DNA from: Anabaena cylindrica PCC 7122 | GTDB taxonomy: Bacteria; Cyanobacteriota; Cyanobacteriia; Cyanobacteriales; Nostocaceae | Direction: 5' to 3' | DNA length: 64,000 nucleotides | Assembly: GCF_000317695.1 (NCBI RefSeq) | Contig: NC_019771.1 | Location: 5,632,001 to 5,696,000, forward strand | Shown here: positions 10,572-18,414 of the stretch, piece by piece | How positions within the stretch are numbered: the first letter of the stretch is position 1 | How the letters are laid out: every line of letters begins with the position of its first letter | Program-made: the position numbers and the translations under genes | The notes under the pieces: model-generated | The model's input: only the letters and a program-made list of their open reading frames with translations | Told to the model about the DNA's origin: nothing | Database searches by the model: none

Positions 10572-10696
10572 GAGTTCTCCAATTAAAAAAATATCCCAAA
10601 ATTTCTTGTGGTGCGGGCCGAAAAGCCCGCTAATAATACAAGGACGGGCAAGATGCCCATCCCACAAGATTGGATCATCTTTTTTGTGGAGTTCTC
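10572..10696 (+). mobile_element. MITE copy 1 (125 bp) with TAA target duplication
   Basis: The element starts GAGTTCTCCAATTAAAAAA and ends TTTTTTGTGGAGTTCTC, giving imperfect terminal inverted repeats (GAGTTCTCC against GAGAACTCC). TAA at 10569-10571 and 10697-10699 forms a 3-bp direct duplication. The interior holds two GC-rich hairpins (GCGGGCCGAAAAGCCCGC and CGGGCAAGATGCCCATCCC). By eye it is identical to 43787-43911. It encodes no transposase. It sits between the PhoX-type stop codon and that gene's terminator; the empty site can be reconstructed because the DNA beyond it matches the 3' flank of the previous phosphatase gene. Confidence 0.85.
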
Positions 10697-10718
10697 TAAT
10701 TAGTTTAGGCAAAATGGG

Positions 10719-10752
10719 AGAGGTATATTTTATTACCTCTTTCATTTTTTCT
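10719..10752 (+). terminator. Rho-independent terminator after the PhoX-type gene
   Basis: AGAGGTA pairs with TACCTCT across an 8-base loop, followed by a T-rich run (TTCATTTTTTCTTTTT). It now lies beyond the inserted MITE, so the mRNA 3' end should carry the MITE sequence. Confidence 0.65.
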
Positions 10753-11074
10753 TTTTAGTAATGCAGTTCATGATTTATTTACTAGTGAAGAATCTGAACT
10801 TATTTGCATAGTAGAATTTGTGGTATCTTGTTTATTTTAAATAATGCATAATTTAAGAGATCATTAATCATAATCGTTATCACCATTTTTTCTGAAGAAG
10901 AATATTTTTGACCCAATCCCTCATAAATTTTAGATATACTACTTCATAGATTAAGACATAAACTAACAACACACAACCCAGATACCAAAAGGTTTTCAAG
11001 CCATTTGCTTCTCGCATATTATAGACGTAAGTGCATAGTATTCTTAAGCCATATTAAACAAATCAACTATTATT
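10753..11074. other. AT-rich intergenic region before phoA
   Basis: No gene or clear repeat is seen. The stretch is AT-rich with scattered TTAA motifs. CTTAAGCC at 11043 and TTAAACAA at 11054 are in 11-bp phase with the following CTTAACCT region and might be weak extra Pho-box units. Confidence 0.4.
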
Positions 11075-11104
11075 CTTAACCTTGAGTTTATTTTTATATG
11101 ACAT
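11075..11104 (+). promoter_or_regulatory. Pho-box-like site upstream of phoA
   Basis: CTTAACCT, 3 bases, GTTTATTT, 3 bases, TATGACAT. The first unit is perfect and the second resembles the middle unit upstream of the phytase/esterase gene. It lies about 170 bases before the phoA start codon. Regulation by the phosphate-starvation response regulator is inferred from this octamer. Confidence 0.45.
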
Positions 11105-11251
11105 CTTAAATGAAGACGAAACAGCAACATAAATATCTTATTTATTGATATTGTGTAAGGGCAATTTTGATAATTGTTATCATTACAAAAATACTCAATA
11201 AATATATGAATAGCATTTTTGTCGCATTTAAACAAAGGAAAATAAACCATC

Positions 11252-13546
11252 ATGGCTAAAAATACAATTATTATGATCGGCGACGGTATGGGCTGGGAAA
11301 TGGCTCGTGCTGCGGCAATAGCTAAAGAAATTGAAGCTGGGGCAACAGGTACTACTCTCGCAGATTTTTATACAGAAGGGAAGGGAACAGGCTTAAGTTT
11401 CCAAAACCTATCAGGCTATGGGTTAGTAACAACCTACGGGACAACAATTGCAGGTAACAATGGTACGTTTAACGTATCGAACACAGCACGGAACGATGCT
11501 AACCAAACCATCAACACTCCAACAGGCACTGCTCCCGTACGTGAAGGTTTTGAATTTGATCCAACCTTCAATCCTGGAACTACACCTAATGGTGGCGCAA
11601 AAGTTAGCGAAGGTGCAGTTGGCAACCTTGTGGGTTACGACCCAGTACAGGGCGGTATCAATCCTTGGACACCAGGTAACAATCCTGAATATATCAAGTA
11701 CAGCTATCCCGATTCGGCCAATACTGCTACCACTCTCTACACCGGAGTCAAGAGCTATAACGGTGCTATTGGTGTAGATATTTTCGAGAATCCTGTAGAA
11801 AGTATTCTTACCCAAGCAACCCAGCAAGGTAAATCAACTGGTTTAGTATCTTCAGTACCTATTGACCACGCAACCCCTGGTGCTGCTGCGGCTAACGTTA
11901 ACAATCGGAATAAGTTCGATGAATTTGGTGTTATCGACACAATTCTTCAGCAAGAGTTAGGTATTTATAAACCTACTGTTCTTTTGGGTGGTGGTCATCC
12001 TTTATCTAATGTTAATAACCCCCTACCCGCAGAAGTAGAACCTCCCAGTGATCATTTGTATATATCTGAGGAAACCTACGCAGAACTCAAGAATAATCCC
12101 ACAGATAACATCTATGGTTACACATTCTTAGAGCGTGGTCCTGATGCAGCAGAAGTTTTAGCCGAGACAGCATCTCAACTCGACCCTGAAAAGGGAGATA
12201 GACTACTTGGGGTTTATGGTGCTAGAGGTCAAGATGGCAACTTACCCGTCAGTTCTGCTAATGGAGACTACAGTACAACTGGTTTAGGGATGTTTACTGT
12301 ATTTGCTTCTCAAGGGCAAAACCCAGATACGGTGCGTCCGTTGTTACCTGGTGAAACAGACGAGTCATTTATTGCTCGTGAAATTAATGAAAACCCCACC
12401 CTCGATGATCTCACCAAAGCAGCTTTAACTGTTCTAGAAAAAGACAAAGACGGTTTCTGGTTGATGGTAGAAGCGGGTGATGTTGACTGGTCAGCCCATG
12501 ATGACAACATAGATAACATGATCGGTACTATGTTGGATTTTGATAAATCGGTGCAGTCAGTAATGAATTGGATTGAAGCAAATGGCGGTTGGGAAGAAAA
12601 CCTACTTGTCGTTACTGCTGACCATGACCACTATCTCACCCTAAATCAAGATTTTCCCGAATTATTGCGGAATCAAGGTGGTGAAGCCCTCACAGATATA
12701 GACACAGTAGAAGGATCTGGTCATTATTGGGGTTCTTCAGAAACCACTAAATATGGTTGGGGTACTCACACTAACCGTCCAGTTCCTGTTTATTACCAAG
12801 GTGCTGGTTCTGAAGTATTGGATGGGTTGGTTAGTCAAGGATATGAAGCTTATGGCTACGATATTCCTGGCATTGACGGTTTGGGAGATCAAACCCACAT
12901 TTATCAGACCATGTTTGCCGCAGTTACAGAAGAAGCTGAGAAAGAACTGGTTTTTGGAACATCTGACAGCGACACCTTGATTGCAACTGTAGATATAGAT
13001 GGCGTTCAAGATACTATCTTTACTGGTGCAGGTAACGACGAGATAGATTTTGCATTCAATAGTGATGCTCGCCGCAACCGAGTTAATTCTGGTAGTGGTG
13101 ATGATCTTATCTATGTTAGTCGGCGCGATCGCGCTTTTGGTACTGAAGGTAATGACGAATTTGATGCTACAGATAGTCAAGGTGAGAACCGGATGTCTGG
13201 TGGTGCCGGCAGTGATATCTTCTACCTGGGTGCAGATGATCGTGCTTTAGGTGGCGACGGTGACGATAAATTCTATGTCCAAGATGGTGGCAATAACTTG
13301 CTCTCTGGTGGTGATGGTGCTGACCAATTCTGGATTCTGACCGGCGATTTACCCGGTACTGCTAACACTGTTCTCGACTTTGAAACCGGTACTGATGTCT
13401 TAGGTATTGGCGGTCAAGGTGCAGGTTTTGATTTCACAGACTTGACTCTGAGTGGCAACAATATTGCTGTGGGTAATACAATCATTGCCATTCTCATTGG
13501 AATCAATACTACCAGCTTGACCGCTGCTGATTTTGCCTTTGTGTAA
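11252..13546 (+). CDS. phoA: Alkaline phosphatase (PhoA family) with RTX-like C-terminus
   Basis: The 764-residue product begins directly with the catalytic domain (IIMIGDGMG, metal-binding Asp near residue 11). It has DSANTAT near residue 154 containing the nucleophilic Ser, the PIDHATPGA segment near 204, EAGDVDWSAHDD near 407, TADHDH near 456 and GTHTNRPVPV near 508. These are the zinc/magnesium ligands of the alkaline phosphatase family, which hydrolyses phosphomonoesters. Residues ~565-764 are the shared RTX-like module. AAGGA upstream of the ATG supports the start. The lack of a signal peptide and presence of the C-terminal module point to type I secretion. Its tail is somewhat more diverged from the other three in the first half. 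Confidence 0.92.
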   Translation: MAKNTIIMIGDGMGWEMARAAAIAKEIEAGATGTTLADFYTEGKGTGLSFQNLSGYGLVTTYGTTIAGNNGTFNVSNTARNDANQTINTPTGTAPVREGFEFDPTFNPGTTPNGGAKVSEGAVGNLVGYDPVQGGINPWTPGNNPEYIKYSYPDSANTATTLYTGVKSYNGAIGVDIFENPVESILTQATQQGKSTGLVSSVPIDHATPGAAAANVNNRNKFDEFGVIDTILQQELGIYKPTVLLGGGHPLSNVNNPLPAEVEPPSDHLYISEETYAELKNNPTDNIYGYTFLERGPDAAEVLAETASQLDPEKGDRLLGVYGARGQDGNLPVSSANGDYSTTGLGMFTVFASQGQNPDTVRPLLPGETDESFIAREINENPTLDDLTKAALTVLEKDKDGFWLMVEAGDVDWSAHDDNIDNMIGTMLDFDKSVQSVMNWIEANGGWEENLLVVTADHDHYLTLNQDFPELLRNQGGEALTDIDTVEGSGHYWGSSETTKYGWGTHTNRPVPVYYQGAGSEVLDGLVSQGYEAYGYDIPGIDGLGDQTHIYQTMFAAVTEEAEKELVFGTSDSDTLIATVDIDGVQDTIFTGAGNDEIDFAFNSDARRNRVNSGSGDDLIYVSRRDRAFGTEGNDEFDATDSQGENRMSGGAGSDIFYLGADDRALGGDGDDKFYVQDGGNNLLSGGDGADQFWILTGDLPGTANTVLDFETGTDVLGIGGQGAGFDFTDLTLSGNNIAVGNTIIAILIGINTTSLTAADFAFV

Positions 13547-13663
13547 TAAATTGGGTGAGTAGGAGTATCAAAATCTGATTTCTCATCAGCACTCGTGGGA
13601 GACTAATGCAGATTTGTGAAATTCAAAAATCTCAATTGATTAAAATTTGTGGATCGTTCTTGT

Positions 13664-13692
13664 GCGGGGGAGTAATACTTCCTCGCTTTTTT
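13664..13692 (+). terminator. Terminator after phoA
   Basis: GCGGGGGA can pair with TTCCTCGC (two G-U pairs) over the loop GTAATAC and is followed by TTTTTT. It is about 120 bases after the phoA stop. Just before the next gene, three copies of an ACGCAGAT unit occur (13782-13812), a simple repeat common near genes in this group. Confidence 0.6.
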
Positions 13693-13816
13693 GTGCTGCC
13701 AATCTCTCTGCTAAATTGTGGCAACATTCTATAATTAGATATGGCAATTCCTATTTATGTGAAGTACAAGCAGTAATAATTAAACGCAGATGGACGCAGA
13801 TAAACGCAGATAGAAA

Positions 13817-14809
13817 ATGCAGACAATCTTCACAAAACATCGCCTACTCTGGGCAATTTTACTTCTCAGTAGCGCCTTGGTAATTACGCTGTTACTGTCT
13901 CTTTCTCAAGGTGCTGTTTCTATTAATTTTTCGGAATTTTATCAAGCATTAATGCGCCAAGGCGATCCAATTAAACAAACTATTCTTTGGGATTTACGGC
14001 TACCTCGCATTGTAGCGGCGCTGATTGTGGGTGCGGCTTTGGGAATGTCTGGCGCATTGTTACAAGGGATGTTACGTAATAGTTTGGCTGACCCGTTTAT
14101 ATTGGGAATTTCTGCTGGTGCAGGACTAATTGTCATTATTATGATTGTTTTGCAAGTTTTCCCGATAGCGATTCCTTTAGCGGCTTGGTTGGGGGCAATT
14201 TTGACCTCTGGGATAGTTATTTTCCTCGGTCGGACTGGTTCGGGTATTTCAGTGGAAAGGTTGATTTTAGGTGGGGTAGCGGTGAGCGCTTTATTTGGTT
14301 CTGTGCAGAGTACGTTGTTATTAATGGCGGAAGATGGACAGGTGCAAATCGCGCTTAGTTGGTTGGTTGGTAGTTTAAATGGTCGAGGTTGGCAAGAAAT
14401 TTATACAGCGGGGCCTTATATTATTGTGGCTTTGCTGGTGGGGTGTTTGTTGGCGCGATCGCTCAATGTCCTGGCTTTGGGTGATGATATGACTGTAGGG
14501 TTGGGAGTTTCGTTAATGCGATCGCGTTTATTAATTGGTGGTGTTGCCACTTTATTAGCCGCAGGTGCTGTTAGTATTGGTGGTTTAATCGGTTTTGTCG
14601 GTTTAGTTGTTCCTCATGGTGTGCGTTTAATTGTAGGCACAGATAACCGTTTTGTTTTACCACTTTCAGCCCTTGCAGGTGCGTGGTTATTAATGTTTGC
14701 AGATTTACTTTCTCGACTAGGCGCAGTAGAACTTCCTGTCGGCTCGGTGACTGCTTTGTTGGGTTCACCATTGTTTATTTGGTTGCTTTATCGTCGTTCT
14801 AGTAATTAG
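13817..14809 (+). CDS. FecCD-family ABC transporter permease
   Basis: This 330-residue hydrophobic protein has the FecCD/BtuC pattern: an N-terminal membrane helix, LPRIVAALIVGAALGMSGALLQG, DPFILGISAGA, and GLIGFVGLVVPHGVRL near residue 260, the region that contacts the ATPase. Family members import ferric siderophores, haem or cobalamin with a periplasmic binding protein. The matching ATPase gene lies about 1.5 kb downstream on the same strand, separated by two opposite-strand genes. No substrate-binding protein gene is in the window. The ATG has no clear ribosome-binding site. Substrate cannot be assigned from sequence. Confidence 0.9.
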   Translation: MQTIFTKHRLLWAILLLSSALVITLLLSLSQGAVSINFSEFYQALMRQGDPIKQTILWDLRLPRIVAALIVGAALGMSGALLQGMLRNSLADPFILGISAGAGLIVIIMIVLQVFPIAIPLAAWLGAILTSGIVIFLGRTGSGISVERLILGGVAVSALFGSVQSTLLLMAEDGQVQIALSWLVGSLNGRGWQEIYTAGPYIIVALLVGCLLARSLNVLALGDDMTVGLGVSLMRSRLLIGGVATLLAAGAVSIGGLIGFVGLVVPHGVRLIVGTDNRFVLPLSALAGAWLLMFADLLSRLGAVELPVGSVTALLGSPLFIWLLYRRSSN

Positions 14810-14924
14810 TGATTGCTAAAGGCAATTATAAAAAAATAATTTAGGATTACTATAATAGGAAATTACGCAGAGAATTTGCTGATCAGAAATTAGCTACAGA
14901 TAATTACACACTCTAATTTCAGCA

Positions 14925-15551
14925 TTAGTTGTTGTATGAATCGTTTCTGTTGTATGAATCATTTCTGTTGTATGAATCATTTCTGTTGTATGAATCATTT
15001 TTGTTGTAGGAACTGTTTCTGGGATATCTACGGTATTGTCTCAATTTGGCTTGTTGTTCCGGTGTCAGAATTGCCTGAATTTCTTGTTGTTGCTCACGTG
15101 TAATTTCGCGTATTTCTTGTCTTTGCTCTGTTGTCAGATTTAGCGATCGTAGTTTTCTCATAGACAGTTGATTCTGACCATTACTACCAGATTGTAATTG
15201 CTGTTGCTGTTGAGGAGATAAAAGTGCCAAAATTTTCTCTTCACTTTCCTCTCTAATTCGTCTTATTTGTGCTTTTTGAGTGTTAGTTAAATTAAGTTCT
15301 GACATTCTTTCTGAAGCTAGATTTAGATCTGTTGATGATCTAGAACTTCTTTCATTCTCAGTAGAGTTGTTGGGGAAAGATGTAGAATCTCGTCCATTAT
15401 TGTTCTCATTAGAATTATTAGGAAAAGATGTAGAAACTCTCTCGTTATCAGTAGAATCATTAGGCAAAGATAATCCACCATTAGGAGATAATTGACATCC
15501 TAAAGTGAAAATAGCAATTGCAGCAGTACCCAACATCAGCTTATAGTTCAT
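14925..15551 (-). CDS. Spy/CpxP-like lipoprotein with Asn-rich hexapeptide tail
   Basis: The 208-residue product has a lipoprotein-type signal (hydrophobic stretch then TLGC near residue 19). An Asn/Ser-rich linker follows with imperfect SFPNNS repeats. Two Spy-like LTxxQ helical units are present (LNLTNTQKAQIRRI and LNLTTEQRQEIREI), then LTPEQQAKLRQ. Spy/CpxP proteins are periplasmic chaperones or stress sensors; this role is inferred. The C-terminus is a run of NDSYNR hexapeptides encoded by 18-bp DNA repeats. The gene is convergent with the upstream permease gene and lies between the permease and ATPase genes. Confidence 0.75.
   Translation of the reverse strand: MNYKLMLGTAAIAIFTLGCQLSPNGGLSLPNDSTDNERVSTSFPNNSNENNNGRDSTSFPNNSTENERSSRSSTDLNLASERMSELNLTNTQKAQIRRIREESEEKILALLSPQQQQQLQSGSNGQNQLSMRKLRSLNLTTEQRQEIREITREQQQEIQAILTPEQQAKLRQYRRYPRNSSYNKNDSYNRNDSYNRNDSYNRNDSYNN
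14929..15008. repeat. 18-bp coding tandem repeat (Spy-like gene tail)
   Basis: About four units of TTGTATGAATCATTTCTG encode the NDSYNR repeats of the minus-strand protein. The units differ by single bases, consistent with slippage expansion. Confidence 0.8.
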
Positions 15552-15651
15552 AAATTGATACTCCCTCAGTACATTTCATTTCCAATAACTAGACTAGTTG
15601 TATATCATTTATCATGATATATCTCAAAAATCTATCTACTGTCTACAACTT

Positions 15652-15698
15652 AAAAATACCATCTATATCTTCTTAAAGAAAGTAGATATAAGATGGTA
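15652..15698 (-). terminator. Terminator for the RRDDNY-repeat protein gene
   Basis: Read on the minus strand, TACCATCTTATATCTACTTTC pairs with an almost complementary arm ending in GATGGTA, followed by TTTTT. It lies about 40 bases after the stop codon of the repeat-rich protein and ahead of the Spy-like gene's start. Confidence 0.7.
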
Positions 15699-15739
15699 GT
15701 TACAACAATTAGCAATAACACTCAGCCGAATATTCCATC

Positions 15740-16099
15740 TTAATATTGTCTTCCTCTATTATCGTCACGTCTGTAGTTATCGTCACGTCTGTAATTATCA
15801 TCGCGTCTGTAATTATCATCGCGTCTGTAATTATCGTCGCGTCTATAATTATCATCGCGTCTGTGATTATTGTCGCGTCTGTAATTATCATCGCGTCTGT
15901 GATTATTATCTCGTCTGTGATTATTATCTCGTCTGTGATTATTATCTCGTCTGTGATTATTATCTCGTCTGTAACGATTTTCTTGGCGATGATTTCTATA
16001 ATTGTTCGGATGATCAGCTAAGGCTGGAGATATTCCTACACTACCTAGTGCAACTAAGCCAAGTGTACTAATTAAGATGAGAGCTTTGTGCAAATTCAT
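15740..16099 (-). CDS. Small secreted Arg/Asp/Asn-rich hexapeptide-repeat protein
   Basis: Starting from the ATG that gives MNLHKALILISTLGLVALGSVG, the 119-residue product has a signal peptide with likely cleavage after SPALA. A short HPNNYRNHRQENRYRR segment follows, then about 13 hexapeptides of the type RRDNNH or RRDDNY to the end. The start was placed at the internal ATG because upstream in-frame codons precede the signal peptide. The mature protein is strongly charged and probably disordered; family and function are not recognised. It is transcribed in the same direction as the Spy-like gene, and both have 18-bp coding repeats, which suggests related envelope functions (inference). Confidence 0.65.
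   Translation of the reverse strand: MNLHKALILISTLGLVALGSVGISPALADHPNNYRNHRQENRYRRDNNHRRDNNHRRDNNHRRDNNHRRDDNYRRDNNHRRDDNYRRDDNYRRDDNYRRDDNYRRDDNYRRDDNRGRQY
15748..15978. repeat. 18-bp tandem repeat array encoding RRDxNx hexapeptides
   Basis: About 13 units related to TCGTCTGTAATTATCATC are adjacent. The units alternate between two protein variants (ending His or Tyr), with third-base differences. The array makes a spurious open frame on the plus strand. Confidence 0.85.
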
Positions 16100-16328
16100 G
16101 ATGAGTATTCTTAACAATGGAATTACTTTGAGGGTTGTTTTATTCAACCTATTTAAAGCATAAAATTATAGTTGCATAGACATATAGGTAAAAAGTCACT
16201 AATTTAATCATGACTTTAGTCATATTTTCCCGATATTAAGAAAAAGTAATGACGTTGCAAAAACTCGTGTAGTCTGTTAGAAATAAAGTAGCAGATATAT
16301 TGTTTTTAAAAGTGATTATATTAACCAT

Positions 16329-17105
16329 ATGCCTCTCGAATTACAAAATCTTACGGGTGGTTATACTGTTTCGCCAATTATCAATGATATTAACCTTTCT
16401 TTGCAAACTGGAGAATGGTTAAGTTTGGTTGGTGCTAATGGTTCAGGTAAATCTACTTTATTGAAATTAATTAGTCGAATTCTTGCACCACAACAAGGAG
16501 TAATTTTACTCGATGGCAAAGCGATTCACTCGCAGCCTGCAAATTTAGTAGCTCAAAAATTAGCACTTTTACCACAACAGCAAACAGTTCCTGTCGGTTT
16601 AACAGTAAGTCAATTAGTAAGTTTAGGAAGGACACCCTATCAACCCTGGTGGCAATGGGAATTAAGTGCTGAAGATAGACAAAAAGTTGAGGGGGCAATT
16701 GAAAAAACACAATTAGAGAATTTTAGCGATCGCTTGGTTGAAGAACTATCTGGTGGTGAAAGACAACGGGCTTTTTTAGCTTTAGCTTTAGCCCAAGAAC
16801 CAAAGGTATTATTACTAGATGAACCGACAACGTATTTAGATATAAATTATCAATTACAATTATTAGAGTTACTGAAAAATCTCAATCAGCAGCAAAATTT
16901 AACTATAGTCACCGTTTTACACGAATTAAATTTAGCTGCCCGTTATAGTTCCCGCATGGCTTTATTAAAACAAGGTCATCTTTGGGAAGTTGGTACACCC
17001 GAAACTGTGCTGACATCTAATAATATTGCTCATGTTTTTGGTGTGGAATCCGTAATTATTCACACCCCTGTAGGATTGCAAGTTTGCGCCATCTCTTCAG
17101 TATAA
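16329..17105 (+). CDS. FecE/BtuD-like ABC transporter ATP-binding protein
   Basis: The 258-residue ATPase has Walker A GANGSGKST (about residues 36-44), a Q-loop region LLPQQQ, signature LSGGERQR (about 140), Walker B LLLDEPT (about 158) and H-loop VLHE (about 195). It is the expected partner for the FecCD-type permease encoded upstream, energising uptake of iron-siderophore, haem or cobalamin. The two genes are on the same strand but not contiguous, because two opposite-strand secreted-protein genes lie between them. The ATG is preceded by an AT-rich leader without a good ribosome-binding site. Confidence 0.9.
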   Translation: MPLELQNLTGGYTVSPIINDINLSLQTGEWLSLVGANGSGKSTLLKLISRILAPQQGVILLDGKAIHSQPANLVAQKLALLPQQQTVPVGLTVSQLVSLGRTPYQPWWQWELSAEDRQKVEGAIEKTQLENFSDRLVEELSGGERQRAFLALALAQEPKVLLLDEPTTYLDINYQLQLLELLKNLNQQQNLTIVTVLHELNLAARYSSRMALLKQGHLWEVGTPETVLTSNNIAHVFGVESVIIHTPVGLQVCAISSV

Positions 17106-17140
17106 AAATTGCTCACTAACGGACTCACTACTTTCTCCTT

Positions 17141-17287
17141 TCTCGTTCCCATACTCTGTGTGGGAATGAATTTTAGAAGGCTCTGCCTTGAGTGATAGTA
17201 GAGGCAGAGCCTCTGTGATGACATTCCCAGTCGGAGACTGGGAACGAGACACTACTCGGTACTATTAATGCTGCCATAAGCTATCAA
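17141..17287. repeat. 147-bp direct repeat, copy A
   Basis: The unit runs from TCTCGTTCCCATACTC to GCCATAAGCTATCAA and is repeated at 17305-17451. It contains internal hairpins (GGCTCTGCCT...AGGCAGAGCC, TCCCAGTCGGAGACTGGGA). Its last ~25 bases copy the 3' coding end of the adjacent deacetylase gene, so it arose by tandem duplication that included the gene end. The gap from 17106 to 17428 holds nothing else. Confidence 0.9.
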
Positions 17288-17304
17288 ATACTTCCATAAA
17301 CTAT

Positions 17305-17451
17305 TCTCGTTCCTATACTCTGTATAGGAATGAATTTTAGAAGGCTCTGCCTTGAGTGATAGTAGAGGCAGAGCCTCTGTGATGGCATTCCCCGTCGGAG
17401 ACTGGGAACGAGACACTACTCGGTACTATTAATGCTGCCATAAGCTATCAA
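17305..17451. repeat. 147-bp direct repeat, copy B
   Basis: It is nearly identical to copy A. The first hairpin differs by paired changes (CCCATA/TGTGGG in A, CCTATA/TATAGG in B), which keep the stem. The right end is the true 3' end of the deacetylase coding region. A related, diverged element is at 46796-46919. Confidence 0.9.
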
Positions 17452-18115
17452 CAGTTACAAATTCATAGCCTAGTTGTAATAATTGGGGAATAAGGATTTG
17501 GATAGTTTGTGCCACATCTTGTCCACCACAAACACCATCATGCAAGACAATAATTGATCCACCTTTCACTTGTTCAAGTATTCGTTGAACAACTACAGAT
17601 ACACCAGGACGTACCCAATCTTCTGGAACAACACTCCACATGACTGGTCTGTAATTCCACTGTTGAAATAATTTTAAAGTTTGAGGTGTAAAAAAACCAT
17701 TAGGAGGACGAACATCTCGCACTAGTGAAGGTTGTAGATTGCAAGCATTGTAGATAGCGGCTTGGGTTTTTTCTAAACTCTGCTTGAGGTCAGTTGAGGA
17801 AAGCAGAGGAAAAGAGTGATGTTCATAGCCATGCAAACCTATCCAGTGTCCTGCATCTGTGACTGCTTTGGCAATATGCGGTGAACGGTTGACACAAACA
17901 CCCAACCAGAAAAAACTAGCTGTAATTTTGTAATGATCTAAAACGGCTAATACTTGCGGTGTGTATAAAGGATGGGGTCCATCATCAAAAGTGAGAGCGA
18001 TAGCGAAGCGCTCCGTAGGAATCGCTTGACTATGAATATTACCATGCCACAGACAATTAGGAAAACTCGGTTGGAGAATACGGTGAATCAGGGGAAAAAG
18101 AGATGCAAACTGCAT
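17429..18115 (-). CDS. Polysaccharide deacetylase (NodB family)
   Basis: The 228-residue product has NodB motifs: TFDDGPH (metal/catalytic Asp pair), the His-rich LHGYEHHSF, RPPNG and VLHDG near the C-terminus. The family removes N- or O-acetyl groups from chitin-like, peptidoglycan or exopolysaccharide chains. The start is placed at the internal ATG (MQFASLFPL...); a TTG 57 bases upstream would add an aromatic-rich extension. There is no convincing signal peptide, though the N-terminus is hydrophobic. Its 3' end forms part of a tandemly duplicated 147-bp segment. Substrate is unknown. Confidence 0.85.
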   Translation of the reverse strand: MQFASLFPLIHRILQPSFPNCLWHGNIHSQAIPTERFAIALTFDDGPHPLYTPQVLAVLDHYKITASFFWLGVCVNRSPHIAKAVTDAGHWIGLHGYEHHSFPLLSSTDLKQSLEKTQAAIYNACNLQPSLVRDVRPPNGFFTPQTLKLFQQWNYRPVMWSVVPEDWVRPGVSVVVQRILEQVKGGSIIVLHDGVCGGQDVAQTIQILIPQLLQLGYEFVTVDSLWQH

Positions 18116-18250
18116 AGGAATTAGTGGTTGGAGTGGGTAAAAGTTAGAATATTTGTAATACCAGAAAACCAATTTGGGATTGTATTAAAATTATTAAGTA
18201 CAATATGAAAAACATCTTACTTCTGTTGTAGATATAACCTAGCCAGCGGC

Positions 18251-18354
18251 TATTTATAGCCTTTCCCACTCTAGTTAGATACAAAATTACCCCTCCCCAA
18301 CCCTCCCCTTGGTAAGGCGGGTGGGGTGTATTTCATGAGCTTGGGAATTGCTAT
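18251..18354. repeat. Palindromic dispersed repeat, copy 1
   Basis: TATTTATAGCCTTTCCCACTC through TTGGGAATTGCTATA matches the reverse complement of 39985-40105. The core here is CCCTCCCCTTGGTAAGG followed by a shortened right arm. No coding potential is seen. It lies between the divergent deacetylase and RTX genes. Confidence 0.75.
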
Positions 18355-18414
18355 AGCATTCAAAATGCTAATTCCAAAATTAAAAATTTAGACGATATCT
18401 TGAGGAATTTGAAA

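Noticed and set aside
11423..11827. 134-codon frame antisense to phoA
   Set aside because: It lies wholly within a gene with complete catalytic motifs; codon use and lack of start signal point to a shadow frame.
12737..13180. 147-codon frame antisense to the phoA tail
   Set aside because: It reflects the biased composition of the RTX-like repeats on the coding strand.
14929..15978. Regular 18-bp repeats considered as a CRISPR array
   Set aside because: Units are contiguous with no unique spacers, and they encode regular hexapeptides. No cas genes are in the window.
15746..16021. Plus-strand open frame rich in Ile/Val/Ser repeats
   Set aside because: It is the antisense of the RRDNNH/RRDDNY-encoding 18-bp array; the repetition keeps the opposite frame open by chance. 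It lacks a plausible start signal.
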